Assembly (NCBI RefSeq): GCF_004327285.1
Contig: NZ_QJUI01000019.1
Location: forward strand, 1-64,000
DNA from: Phytopseudomonas daroniae
GTDB taxonomy: Bacteria; Pseudomonadota; Gammaproteobacteria; Pseudomonadales; Pseudomonadaceae
Length of the DNA stretch: 64,000 nucleotides
Direction: 5' to 3'
Shown: piece after piece, positions 16,445-27,913 of the stretch
Position numbering within the stretch: the first letter of the stretch is position 1
How the letters are laid out: every line of letters begins with the position of its first letter
Notes under the pieces: model-generated
Told to the model about the DNA's origin: nothing
The model's input: only the letters and a program-made list of their open reading frames with translations
The model's database searches: none
Translations under genes and position numbers: made by a program

Positions 16445-17476
16445 CTACCATTTTACTCGGGATAGTGCCTGAAGCCGATCATTGCCTGCTCGCTCACTGA
16501 TCCAGATCTTGGCATGCACGAAAAAACGCTTCTCGATCAGCTCGTAGCTGCCCCAGGATGCCAGGGCGATCAGCGGCATGCAGGTGGCAATCACCAGATA
16601 CGGGTTGAGATCCAGGCTGGCCTGCAGGTACCAGCCCAGCGACAGTACGATCACATGCAGCAGGTACACCGAATACGAGCAATCGCCCATCCGCGCCAAC
16701 AGACGGTTGTCCTTGAACCAGGGTTCCATGGCGATACAGGCCGCGACGATCAATGCGCTCGGCACGCCCCAGTGCAACAGGCGCATGGAGTTGTCCAGGT
16801 GATAGATGGTCAGCAGCGAGCCGGCGATCAGCAACAGCGGCAGCCACAGGCCCTGGCGAATCCAGCCGCGGCTGTAGACCATGCCCAGCAGCACACCAAA
16901 GAGGAACTCGTAGACGATGCTGTTGCGGTAGAAATCGCTGATCCACGGCTGCGTCGCCAGCAGTCCGAAGACCAGCAATGTGCTGGTGATAAGTAACAGC
17001 CGGAAGCGCTCGGGCACGATGAATGCCAGCGCGAACAGCAGGTAGAAGAACATTTCGTAGTTCAGCGTCCAGCCGACATTGAGAGTGGGATACAGGCCGA
17101 AACCAGCGGGGTTCTGCGCGGGAATGAACAGCAGCGACATCATCAGATGCTGCAGCTCGAACTCCTGGGTCGGCATCACTGGATTGGCGAAAGCGATGAT
17201 CAGCGCGGCAATCAGCGAATACAGCCAGTATGCCGGCACGATACGCAGTGCACGGTTGAGCATGAAACGCCATGGCGTGATGGCCTTGCCCTGAGTGGAG
17301 AGATAGATCACCAGCCCGCTGATGATAAAGAAGATATCGACGCCCACGGCGCCCTTGTCGGCGAACAGAGAGCCCATGAAACTATCTGCCTTGAAATCGA
17401 AAAACACCTGCATGACATGGTGAAAGACTACTACCCAGGCTGCCAACGCCCGTAATGCCTGCACTGAAATCAGCAT
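16445..17476 (-). CDS. Acyltransferase 3 family membrane protein
   Basis: 343 residues, around 10 membrane helices. The N-terminus reads LISVQALRALAAWVVVFHHVMQ, with the Arg and paired His typical of acyltransferase-3 (OafA/NodX/Oac) proteins, which move acetyl or other acyl groups onto surface sugars across the inner membrane. The start lacks the SGNH or extra soluble domain found in some members. The acceptor is unknown and no polysaccharide gene is adjacent. Confidence 0.9.
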   Translation of the reverse strand: MLISVQALRALAAWVVVFHHVMQVFFDFKADSFMGSLFADKGAVGVDIFFIISGLVIYLSTQGKAITPWRFMLNRALRIVPAYWLYSLIAALIIAFANPVMPTQEFELQHLMMSLLFIPAQNPAGFGLYPTLNVGWTLNYEMFFYLLFALAFIVPERFRLLLITSTLLVFGLLATQPWISDFYRNSIVYEFLFGVLLGMVYSRGWIRQGLWLPLLLIAGSLLTIYHLDNSMRLLHWGVPSALIVAACIAMEPWFKDNRLLARMGDCSYSVYLLHVIVLSLGWYLQASLDLNPYLVIATCMPLIALASWGSYELIEKRFFVHAKIWISERAGNDRLQALSRVKW

Positions 17477-17615
17477 AAAACCGCTACTCTCCCTCTCGTT
17501 GAAACCGGTACGGGGCAGCCCTGAATCAGGCTGCCACAGCGTCCGACCGCAGCGGCGGGAGAAAGGTCGAGAGAAATACCCGGGCCAGCATGACGCCTGC
17601 CGGCTCGCCGTGAAA

Positions 17616-19895
17616 TCAGAGGTTCTGGTAGCGATTCATATCCAGCACGCCCGCCTCCAGCGGATCGTGTTCGCGGATATGCGCCGTCAGATCGTGAAAA
17701 TAGCGCCAGAACTGCGGATGGGTACGACGGATACCCCAGCGCTCGACCACTCTCTCTAAGGTAGCGGCATCATTCACCTGCTCCAGTGACGCGACGAAAT
17801 CAGGCACTTGAGTGGCCGACACCGAGAACATGAAGTTCGGGTAGCTGGTCATCACTTCCGGGTAAATAGTCAGAGTGTCCAGGCGTGGCTGGTAGCGCAA
17901 TGCCTCACCGAACATGAACGCCACGTTGCTATGGGCACGGTTGCGCAACAGGCTGTAGAGCTCACGGCGACCATCGCCGGCCTCGACATGTAGCAAGGTG
18001 GCTTCGGGCAACTGATGGATCACCTTGAGTTGCGAGGCAGGCCGTGATGCCAGGCGGCTCAGCGCCTGCTCCGCCTGACGCAGATCGGCAGGCAGGCCGT
18101 CGCGGTAGCAGTGCTCACCCGTACAGCGGTTGATCGGATCGGGCCGCGCATTGAGCGTACTGAAACGCTGCAGCAACTGCTCGCCGAATTGCCGCTTGGG
18201 ATTCTCGCCGGGCAGCGGTAGACCACTCGGGGTTTTCTTGTCCAGCGGGTAGTAATCCATCCACGCTTTGAGCTTGCCGCTGTTCTGGTACCAGTCGCTG
18301 AACAGCCCCAAGCGCGCGCCGGCGGGCATCAGGCGCAGGAAGTTCTGCTCGGCGCCATTGCGGATCAGGTCGAAGTACAAGCGCGTCTGCGCCTGGTGCG
18401 AGACGTTGCCGAACACGTCGAAATTCACCACCAACTGGTAATAGGTACGCTCCAACAGCGGATAGTCCATCCACCAGAGGGTTTGCGGAATCTCGCCGAC
18501 CAACCCTTTGCGCACCGAAGCGCTATCGTGCTGGCGGAAGATCGACAGCAGCGCATTATCGTTGCCGCGCCAGATATGCGACCAGTCAGGTGCCGGAGCC
18601 TCGGCATAGCCCGAGGTACGCAAGGCTTCGTAGTCGTTGCGCTTGTTGCGATAGGCGCGCCACAAGCCAAGCAGGTCGCCGATCTCGTCGAGCTGGCCAG
18701 GCATCGACAGCAACGGCGTGGTTTCACCGCGATAGGCGGGGTCGGTGATGTACAGGTCGTGCTGTGGATCCTGGAATACCACCCAGAAATTATCGCGGAT
18801 CACGTCGGTGGCGATCTGTCCGCGACACACCGGCCCGCGAATGAAGGTGCGCACGAAGTATTCGGCATTATCGAGCATGAACTGATAGCGCGCCTGGGCC
18901 GGAATCGCCTCGAAGGTTTCGAACGGGTTGGAGCGGCGCTGTATCCCATAGCCCGGCATCAGGCTCACCTGCCAGTCGCTGCCGAAAAACAGCGACTTGA
19001 CCCGCGCCAGTTTCGTTGCGCTGAGCGGATAGGTGATATGGGTCTTGTGAACGATCACGCCCTGAATCGGCATCAGGCGGTAATAGACAGTGGTGCCGGG
19101 GTCATCATTGGGACGCCGTGTGGCGATGATGTCCACCGGCTCGCCGCTCGGTGTGCGCGAGCGCACCATCTGGAAGAAATGCCCGGGCTCGCCACCCTCG
19201 AAATGCAGGTGAGCGAGAAACAGGTGCTCGTACAGCCAGCGGCTTACCAGGTTCTGTTCGTCACCTGGTGCATTGAGAAAGCGCTCCCACTCAGCGACCT
19301 GCCGTGCTTCGCCAGCACTGGGCTGCAGTGCCTGCTCATCGACTGGAGCCCCCTGCTCCAGCCAGCGCTGCACGGTCTGATAATCCTGCTCGGTGAGCCC
19401 GGTCACGGCGAATGGCATGCCTGCCATGGGGTTCTTGCCGGCAAAAGCATCGAACTCCCCCGGTAACGGGCACTGGTTGACCCGGTCGATACCTATCGCC
19501 AGTTCCTTCGGCAACTTGCTGTTGGCCGGCAAGGGTGTGGCGTGGCCCAGTTCGAGCATGCGCGCCATCAGCGCAGCCTGGCCGCCCTGCTGCTCAAGCA
19601 CCGAGTGGAAATCCTTGCGGCGCCAGGCCGGCTCACCATGGGCGTCGATGAACAGCCGTGTGGTGGCCTGGGTCTTGCTGCGCGTGCCGTCGTAAACCGT
19701 GGCCTTGCTGGCGCCCCGCACGACACCCTCGCCGCTGCCCAGATTGAGCTGGCACGGCGCGTCGTAACAGGCATGGCAGGCCACGCAGTTCTGGGTAAAT
19801 ATCGGCTGGATATCGCGGCTGTAGGAAACGGACTGCGCCATCACCAGCGGGCTGATCAAGGCAAGACAAACACTCAACAGCAGCCGGTAATGCAT
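17616..19895 (-). CDS. cti: Fatty acid cis/trans isomerase (Cti)
   Basis: 759 residues from the ATG at 19895. The signal peptide (MHYRLLLSVCLALISPLVMA) directs it to the periplasm. It is followed by a c-type haem motif C-V-A-C-H near residue 35 of the precursor, as expected for Cti, a periplasmic haem protein that converts cis-unsaturated membrane acyl chains to trans without loss of the double bond. The trans isomers stiffen membranes during solvent or heat stress in Pseudomonas. The length matches known Cti (about 760). The 37 residues upstream of this ATG are unlikely to be translated. Confidence 0.94.
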   Translation of the reverse strand: MHYRLLLSVCLALISPLVMAQSVSYSRDIQPIFTQNCVACHACYDAPCQLNLGSGEGVVRGASKATVYDGTRSKTQATTRLFIDAHGEPAWRRKDFHSVLEQQGGQAALMARMLELGHATPLPANSKLPKELAIGIDRVNQCPLPGEFDAFAGKNPMAGMPFAVTGLTEQDYQTVQRWLEQGAPVDEQALQPSAGEARQVAEWERFLNAPGDEQNLVSRWLYEHLFLAHLHFEGGEPGHFFQMVRSRTPSGEPVDIIATRRPNDDPGTTVYYRLMPIQGVIVHKTHITYPLSATKLARVKSLFFGSDWQVSLMPGYGIQRRSNPFETFEAIPAQARYQFMLDNAEYFVRTFIRGPVCRGQIATDVIRDNFWVVFQDPQHDLYITDPAYRGETTPLLSMPGQLDEIGDLLGLWRAYRNKRNDYEALRTSGYAEAPAPDWSHIWRGNDNALLSIFRQHDSASVRKGLVGEIPQTLWWMDYPLLERTYYQLVVNFDVFGNVSHQAQTRLYFDLIRNGAEQNFLRLMPAGARLGLFSDWYQNSGKLKAWMDYYPLDKKTPSGLPLPGENPKRQFGEQLLQRFSTLNARPDPINRCTGEHCYRDGLPADLRQAEQALSRLASRPASQLKVIHQLPEATLLHVEAGDGRRELYSLLRNRAHSNVAFMFGEALRYQPRLDTLTIYPEVMTSYPNFMFSVSATQVPDFVASLEQVNDAATLERVVERWGIRRTHPQFWRYFHDLTAHIREHDPLEAGVLDMNRYQNL

Positions 19896-20096
19896 GGTCG
19901 CAATTCCACAAAAATAGCCGGCCATTTTAACCGTCTCGTTTGTGCCATCGCCATGCCTGCATATGCCAAAAAGTAACGAACCTGGCTGCCAGGTCAACAT
20001 GAACATAATTCATGCACAAGGGTGCAGCGCAGAAAAAGCGCCAACTTTTGTTATGATCGCAGCTCTTGTCGTAGCCTCCCGTTCAGAGCCTTTTCC

Positions 20097-23809
<3,713 letters not shown>

Positions 23810-23813
<4 letters not shown>

Positions 23814-24124
23814 GTGATCAACCTTACCTGCTCGACCAACTGGAAACCGCCGACATGCTGGAAATCGACGGCCTGCATGCTTTCGACTTCAGGCTCGACG
23901 ATGCCCTGCTCGACCAGGCCGACACTGCCGCCGAAGCGGATGAGCCATTCGCCAGCGAAGCCACCGTCCTGCACATCGAAGTGCAGGACGGTCGCGAGCG
24001 CAAACGCTGGCAGTTCAGCTATAACGCGGTGATGGAAGCCGAGTATCGAGCTGCCGATGACAGCTGGATGCTGGGCGAACACCGCCTGATTTGCCTGACG
24101 GCCATAGGCGTAGAGGCGGATTAA
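23810..24124 (+). CDS. Small hypothetical protein coupled to metH (DUF5629-like)
   Basis: 104 residues, acidic, with no signal peptide or membrane segment. It reads as alternating strands and helices (VLHIEVQDGRERKRWQFSYNAVMEAEY), and probably belongs to the Pseudomonas-restricted DUF5629 group. Its ATG overlaps the metH stop (ATGA), so it is translated with metH. Function unknown; a chaperone or regulatory link to MetH is possible only from position. Confidence 0.8.
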
Positions 24125-24142
24125 CGGCCGAGCCCGCTACCG

Positions 24143-24655
24143 ATGAGCCTCCTGAATACCCATCAATCCGTATACCGTGAAAAGCTGATCGAACACCTTT
24201 TCATCGGGGAAATGCTCAAGCTGTCATGGCTCAAGCACGGAGCGACCCTGGAAGTATCCCATTCACTGATCGACCGCTCGGGTCACGACATCGTTCTGGA
24301 AGTCAGCGGTGTCGTTCGCCACATTCAGCTCAAGACCTCAGCATTGTCAGCGACCACCGCAAACCAGAAGGTACACCTCGCCCTGGGGCTGAAACCTTCT
24401 GGCTGCGTGATCTGGATTCAGTTTGACGAGGCAACCCTGACGCTGGGGCCTTTTCTGTTCTTTGGCGGCTTGGCGGGCAAACCGCTGGCGAGCCTGGAAG
24501 CGTTCAAAACCGCCAGGCATACCAAAGCAAACATGGAAGGCATCAAGGCGGAGCGCCCTCATATCCGGGTCGTACCGCGTGCAAGCTTCACAAGGATAGA
24601 ATCCATCGAGGCGCTATACGACACTTTGTTCGATGCTCTGCAAGTGCGCAACTGA
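24143..24655 (+). CDS. Hypothetical protein with PD-(D/E)XK-like motif
   Basis: 170 residues, not confidently assigned to a family. Residues 48-65 read G-D49-I-V-L-E...H-I-Q62-L-K64-T-S, which fits the D-x(n)-(E/Q)-x-K core of the restriction-endonuclease-like (PD-(D/E)XK) fold seen in DUF4365-type proteins. The N-terminus (YREKLIEHLFIGEMLK) could supply the acidic helix residue. It lies 18 bases after the metH-coupled gene and directly before a REP palindrome pair. No methyltransferase or partner gene is adjacent, so a defence role is unproven. Short residue runs elsewhere look like a normal soluble protein. Confidence 0.72.
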   Translation: MSLLNTHQSVYREKLIEHLFIGEMLKLSWLKHGATLEVSHSLIDRSGHDIVLEVSGVVRHIQLKTSALSATTANQKVHLALGLKPSGCVIWIQFDEATLTLGPFLFFGGLAGKPLASLEAFKTARHTKANMEGIKAERPHIRVVPRASFTRIESIEALYDTLFDALQVRN

Positions 24656-24656
24656 T

Positions 24657-24728
24657 TAGGAGCCGCGGGGGCGCCTAGCCTTGCGGGCGATCCTTGGCTA
24701 TCGCTATCGCCGGCAAGCCGGCTCCTAC
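24657..24728. repeat. Inverted pair of Pseudomonas REP-type palindromes
   Basis: TAGGAGCCG (24657-24665) and CGGCTCCTA (24719-24727) are exact complements, and the right half contains GCCGGCAAGCCGGCTCCTAC, the hallmark of Pseudomonas REP elements. The two inward-facing copies resemble a REPIN (REP doublet). It lies in the 97-base gap between the PD-(D/E)XK-like gene and the convergent DUF1883 gene. Confidence 0.75.
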
Positions 24729-24752
24729 AAAGCCAGGGTCATCCGCTGAGGA

Positions 24753-25055
24753 TCACGACAGCTGGGACGAGGATCTGCGCACGATCTTGATCGAGTGCTT
24801 CAAGGTCGGTTTGCGGGTGACGCTGATCGCCTTGCGGGTCACGGTGTCGATGGTGATATTCCAGAAACCGCTGCTAGGCACGGTGATTTTGGCCGGGAAT
24901 TTATCGAAAGCACCGCCGTGGTAGGTATGCCGGCCGCTGTTCTTGAAACTGCGAAAATTCGCGTCGTTCATCAGGCGGATATTGCAGGGTTGCGAGCATT
25001 CGATAACGACCAGATCGTCTTCGTTGAGGTGCTCGCGCTGGTGTATGTACTTCAT
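24753..25055 (-). CDS. DUF1883 domain-containing protein
   Basis: 100 residues from the ATG at 25055 (MKYIHQREHL), which has GGAG six bases upstream; the longer frame adds only MEHL. The core (DDLVVIECSQPCNIRLMNDANFRSFKNSG...YHGGAF) matches DUF1883, an all-beta domain also found fused to TIR domains. The role is unknown. The basic C-terminus (KPTLKHSIKIVRRS) is notable. It is the last gene before the REP pair. Confidence 0.82.
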   Translation of the reverse strand: MKYIHQREHLNEDDLVVIECSQPCNIRLMNDANFRSFKNSGRHTYHGGAFDKFPAKITVPSSGFWNITIDTVTRKAISVTRKPTLKHSIKIVRRSSSQLS

Positions 25056-25094
25056 CAGATGCTCCACGCGGTATTTTCAGGGCGATAGCATGAC

Positions 25095-25889
25095 TCACCA
25101 GCCGTCGGACAGCAAAGCCTGTGACTTCTCCAACCCAAGATAGCTCGTCAATATGCGCTGCCAAGTGCCGTCTCTGCACATCTCAGCAAAGGCGTCGCTC
25201 ATCCGCGAACCTAAGCCCTCTGCACCTTCGAGCCTGAGGCTGCCGGCGATATGACTGCGTGTGCGGCTGAGCGGTTTGCCAAATAGCAGAGGCGCGCCGT
25301 AACCCAGTTCGCGCCACAAATAGATGGCCCGCAGATCGATTTCGTACCAGGCAACCACACGGCCACTCTGCAACAGTTGAGCGGCCTGCTCAGGGTCGGT
25401 GACTTCGACCACCCGCTGCTCATCCGTGCGCATGGCGTTGATATCGTCAGCTCGCGGCGTACCCGCCATGACCGCTACCGGGCCTGCCTTCAATGCATCT
25501 GCCAGGCTGTCGAAAGAACGCCCCACGCTGGCCAACACATAGGGAGTGGGCAACACGTCGAGCAACCAGACGAAATCATCCTCACGCTCTGCGGTACGCC
25601 CCAGATTCAGTACGATCCCGTGCTCATCGTCGCTCGCCAGGCTCAGCACTCGGCGCCAGGGCACGCTGCGAAAAACGCACTGCTGCTCGGTGCGCACGCA
25701 CAATTCACGCATCAGATCGCCAAACAGCCCCGCTCGCACAGCCGTGCCGTCGGCAAATGGCATTTGCCCCTGGCCGACATAAACATTCAACGGTTCGGCC
25801 TGCACGTTGCCTGCGCCGCCCAGCGCGCCGGTCAGCAGGAGTGCACAGCCAGCCCGACGACTACGGGCAATGACATCACTTATCCGCAC
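25095..25889 (-). CDS. Periplasmic substrate-binding protein (SBP family 3-like)
   Basis: 264 residues with a likely signal peptide (CALLLTGALGGAGNVQA). The two-lobe pattern of polar amino-acid-type binding proteins is visible: PLNVYVGQGQMPFADG near the N-terminus, LGRTAERED in the middle and GRVVAWYEIDLRAIY in lobe 2. The start is a GTG at 25889 with GGGG six bases before; no in-frame ATG is near. No permease or ATPase is adjacent, so it may be a stand-alone sensor or scavenger. Confidence 0.78.
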   Translation of the reverse strand: MRISDVIARSRRAGCALLLTGALGGAGNVQAEPLNVYVGQGQMPFADGTAVRAGLFGDLMRELCVRTEQQCVFRSVPWRRVLSLASDDEHGIVLNLGRTAEREDDFVWLLDVLPTPYVLASVGRSFDSLADALKAGPVAVMAGTPRADDINAMRTDEQRVVEVTDPEQAAQLLQSGRVVAWYEIDLRAIYLWRELGYGAPLLFGKPLSRTRSHIAGSLRLEGAEGLGSRMSDAFAEMCRDGTWQRILTSYLGLEKSQALLSDGW

Positions 25890-25946
25890 GCGAACCCCAT
25901 ATCTGATCGACCGGCGCAGTGTGCATCAGGTATAGGCAAACGCCAA

Positions 25947-26876
25947 TCAGCCCAATGCCGTATCCAAGAACATCATCACAGCAAAGCCCCCCATCAGCCC
26001 TAGAGTCGCAGGTGTTTGATGACCGTTGCGATGGGTTTCCGGGATGATTTCATGGGAAACCACGAACAGCATCGCGCCTGCCGCCAAGCCCAGGCCGACG
26101 GGATAAGCGAGCGCATAGCTGCTGGACATGCCAACGCCGACCAACGCTCCCAGCGGCTCCATCAGCCCACTGGCAGCGGCGATCAGCGCCGCATGGAACG
26201 CCGACAGGCCAGTGCTGCGCAGCGCCAGCGCTACGGCAAGCCCTTCGGGAATGTCCTGGATGGCGATGGCGGTCGCCAGAGGAATCCCCACTGTCATGTC
26301 GTCGCCAGCGAAACCAACGCCAACGGCCATACCTTCCGGCAGGTTGTGCAGAGTGATGGCGAACACGAACAGCCATACCCGGTTCAGGCGCTCGCTCTGC
26401 GGCCCAAGCCGCCCAGTGCTCTCGTGCTCATGCGGAGTGAAATGATCGAGGCCAAGCATCAGCAGAACGCCAAGGGTCAACCCCACCACCACTGTCGCGG
26501 CGCCGAGCATGCCGCTACCGGTGATGCTCTCGGCAGCCTCCAGGCCCGGAATAATCAGCGAGAAGGAGCTCGCGGCGAGCATCATGCCGGCGGCGAAGCC
26601 CAACAGGCTGTCCTGGGTTTTCACGCTGATGGTGCCCAACGCCAAGGCAGCCATTGCCCCCAATGCCGTTGCGGCGAATCCCGCTCCACCACCATAGAGC
26701 GCATTGCGTATGCGCTCCGGGTGCCCCTCATCGAAGACATTGAACAGGCTGCTTATCAGTAGCAGCAACACTACCAGCAGCGCGACTCCCAGCCCGGCAG
26801 CAATCCAGGGCGAGGCTCGCGCCTGCGTTAGCCAAGCCTGCAGGAAACTGTTGTTCGACTGTGGAAGTGTTTGCAT
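25947..26876 (-). CDS. ZIP family metal transporter
   Basis: 309 residues with eight expected helices. The metal-binding helices are clear: HNLPEGMAVGVGF in the fourth and IQDIPEGLAVALAL in the fifth, with His and Glu ligands. The loop between TM3 and TM4 is fairly short and has a His-rich turn (FTPHEHES). ZIP proteins import zinc, iron or other divalent metals to the cytoplasm. I prefer the ATG at 26876 (MQTLPQSN), with AGAGG four bases upstream, over 26888. No Fur or Zur box was identified. Confidence 0.9.
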   Translation of the reverse strand: MQTLPQSNNSFLQAWLTQARASPWIAAGLGVALLVVLLLLISSLFNVFDEGHPERIRNALYGGGAGFAATALGAMAALALGTISVKTQDSLLGFAAGMMLAASSFSLIIPGLEAAESITGSGMLGAATVVVGLTLGVLLMLGLDHFTPHEHESTGRLGPQSERLNRVWLFVFAITLHNLPEGMAVGVGFAGDDMTVGIPLATAIAIQDIPEGLAVALALRSTGLSAFHAALIAAASGLMEPLGALVGVGMSSSYALAYPVGLGLAAGAMLFVVSHEIIPETHRNGHQTPATLGLMGGFAVMMFLDTALG

Positions 26877-26990
26877 GGAACCTCTCATACGTCTAAAAAC
26901 CTGAGCAAAGCCTTAAGGACGCGCTTAATAGTTGCGACATTCTAGGGTCTGTTGACGTTTCACCTTAACTTTTGCGGAGCGATTATCAGC

Positions 26991-27455
26991 ATGGCTCAAC
27001 ACAGTGCCACCATCATCTGGCTACGCGGCGAACAACCTTTTCTCGATAACCGTTACAGCCGAGCCCATCACTGGCAGTTCGACGGCGGCCTGGAAGTACC
27101 CGCTTCCTCCTCTCCCGATGTAGTGCCGCAGCCTATGTCCGATGTCAGCGCTGTCGACCCCGAGGAAGCCTTTGTCGCCTCGCTCTCGAGCTGCCATATG
27201 CTGTGGTTCCTGTCACTGGCGGCGAAGCAGGGTTTTCAGGTCGATCATTATAAAGATGAGGCCCAGGGTACTCTGGCACGCAATGAGCAAGGCCGTCTGG
27301 CCATGACCGATATAGTGCTGCGCCCACAGGTATTTTTCAGTGGTGCCAAACTGCCCGACGAAGCCGAGGTGCACGCGCTACATCACTCGGCGCACGATGC
27401 CTGTTTTCTGGCGAACTCGGTGCTCTGCCCAGTGCGCTGCGAACCGATCCTTTAA
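26991..27455 (+). CDS. OsmC family protein
   Basis: 154 residues from the ATG at 26991 (MAQHSATIIWLRG), preceded by GCGGAGCG. The fold signatures are present: NRYSRAHHWQFDGG, the conserved cysteine in SLSSCHMLWFL, and the second cysteine near the C-terminus in ANSVLCPVRCEP. OsmC/Ohr proteins reduce organic hydroperoxides through the first cysteine; this copy belongs to the broader OsmC group and its substrate is not fixed. It diverges from the ZIP transporter gene. Confidence 0.9.
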   Translation: MAQHSATIIWLRGEQPFLDNRYSRAHHWQFDGGLEVPASSSPDVVPQPMSDVSAVDPEEAFVASLSSCHMLWFLSLAAKQGFQVDHYKDEAQGTLARNEQGRLAMTDIVLRPQVFFSGAKLPDEAEVHALHHSAHDACFLANSVLCPVRCEPIL

Positions 27456-27913
27456 TCACGAGTCGCCAACTCCATCAGGCCCTGTGATGAGCATACCGAT
27501 CAGCACTCATCTTATCTGCAAGGTCTTGTTTTTCCGGGTTATTGCGAGCCGTTCTCGATAACAACCCTGCACTGGCAAGCAATTGATCCTGGCTCAGGAG
27601 ACGCTTTTTCATTCCACCGACCGGCGCAGTTATGCATGCTTCCTGACTTAGCACTAAAAGTTCTTTTCATATATTAAAACTTCACTTTTGCGCATAAACC
27701 TGAACTGGTATCTTCCCTCGGCTCCGCCTGGAGTGCGCGGCCGTGCGCGCAGATTTGCTGTAACAGATCATCGAGAACGTTGCGAGCGTCGGCTAGCCAG
27801 GGACGAACTCAGTAAACGAGCGGTCAACCGTCTCGACGCTGACTTCCATACCGCACAGCTGCGCGCAGTAGCCTTTCACCGATCTGGCAAGCAGCCTGAT
27901 AACAGGATTCTCC
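27456..27913. promoter_or_regulatory. 458-base leader upstream of cysI, candidate CysB-type promoter
   Basis: No gene is supported here. A possible -10 (CATAAA, 27693-27698) has only a weak -35, as expected for activator-dependent cys promoters, and the AT-rich stretch 27648-27685 before it is a plausible CysB binding region. If this start is right, the transcript leader would be over 200 bases long. The rest of the interval shows no recognisable element. Confidence 0.3.

Noticed and set aside
19896..20096. Cobalamin riboswitch before metH
   Set aside because: The 200-base interval shows no B12-box-like sequence that I can recognise; a covariance search would settle it.
27583..27597. 15 bases identical to the universal 16S 27F primer core (TTGATCCTGGCTCAG)
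   Set aside because: Flanking sequence does not match 16S rRNA, and Pseudomonas 16S has an A in place of the middle C; treated as chance, though it could misprime PCR.
25909..27640. Shared CGACCGGCGCAGT stretches near 25909 and 27617
   Set aside because: The match is only about 13 bases with different flanks, not enough to call a repeat.
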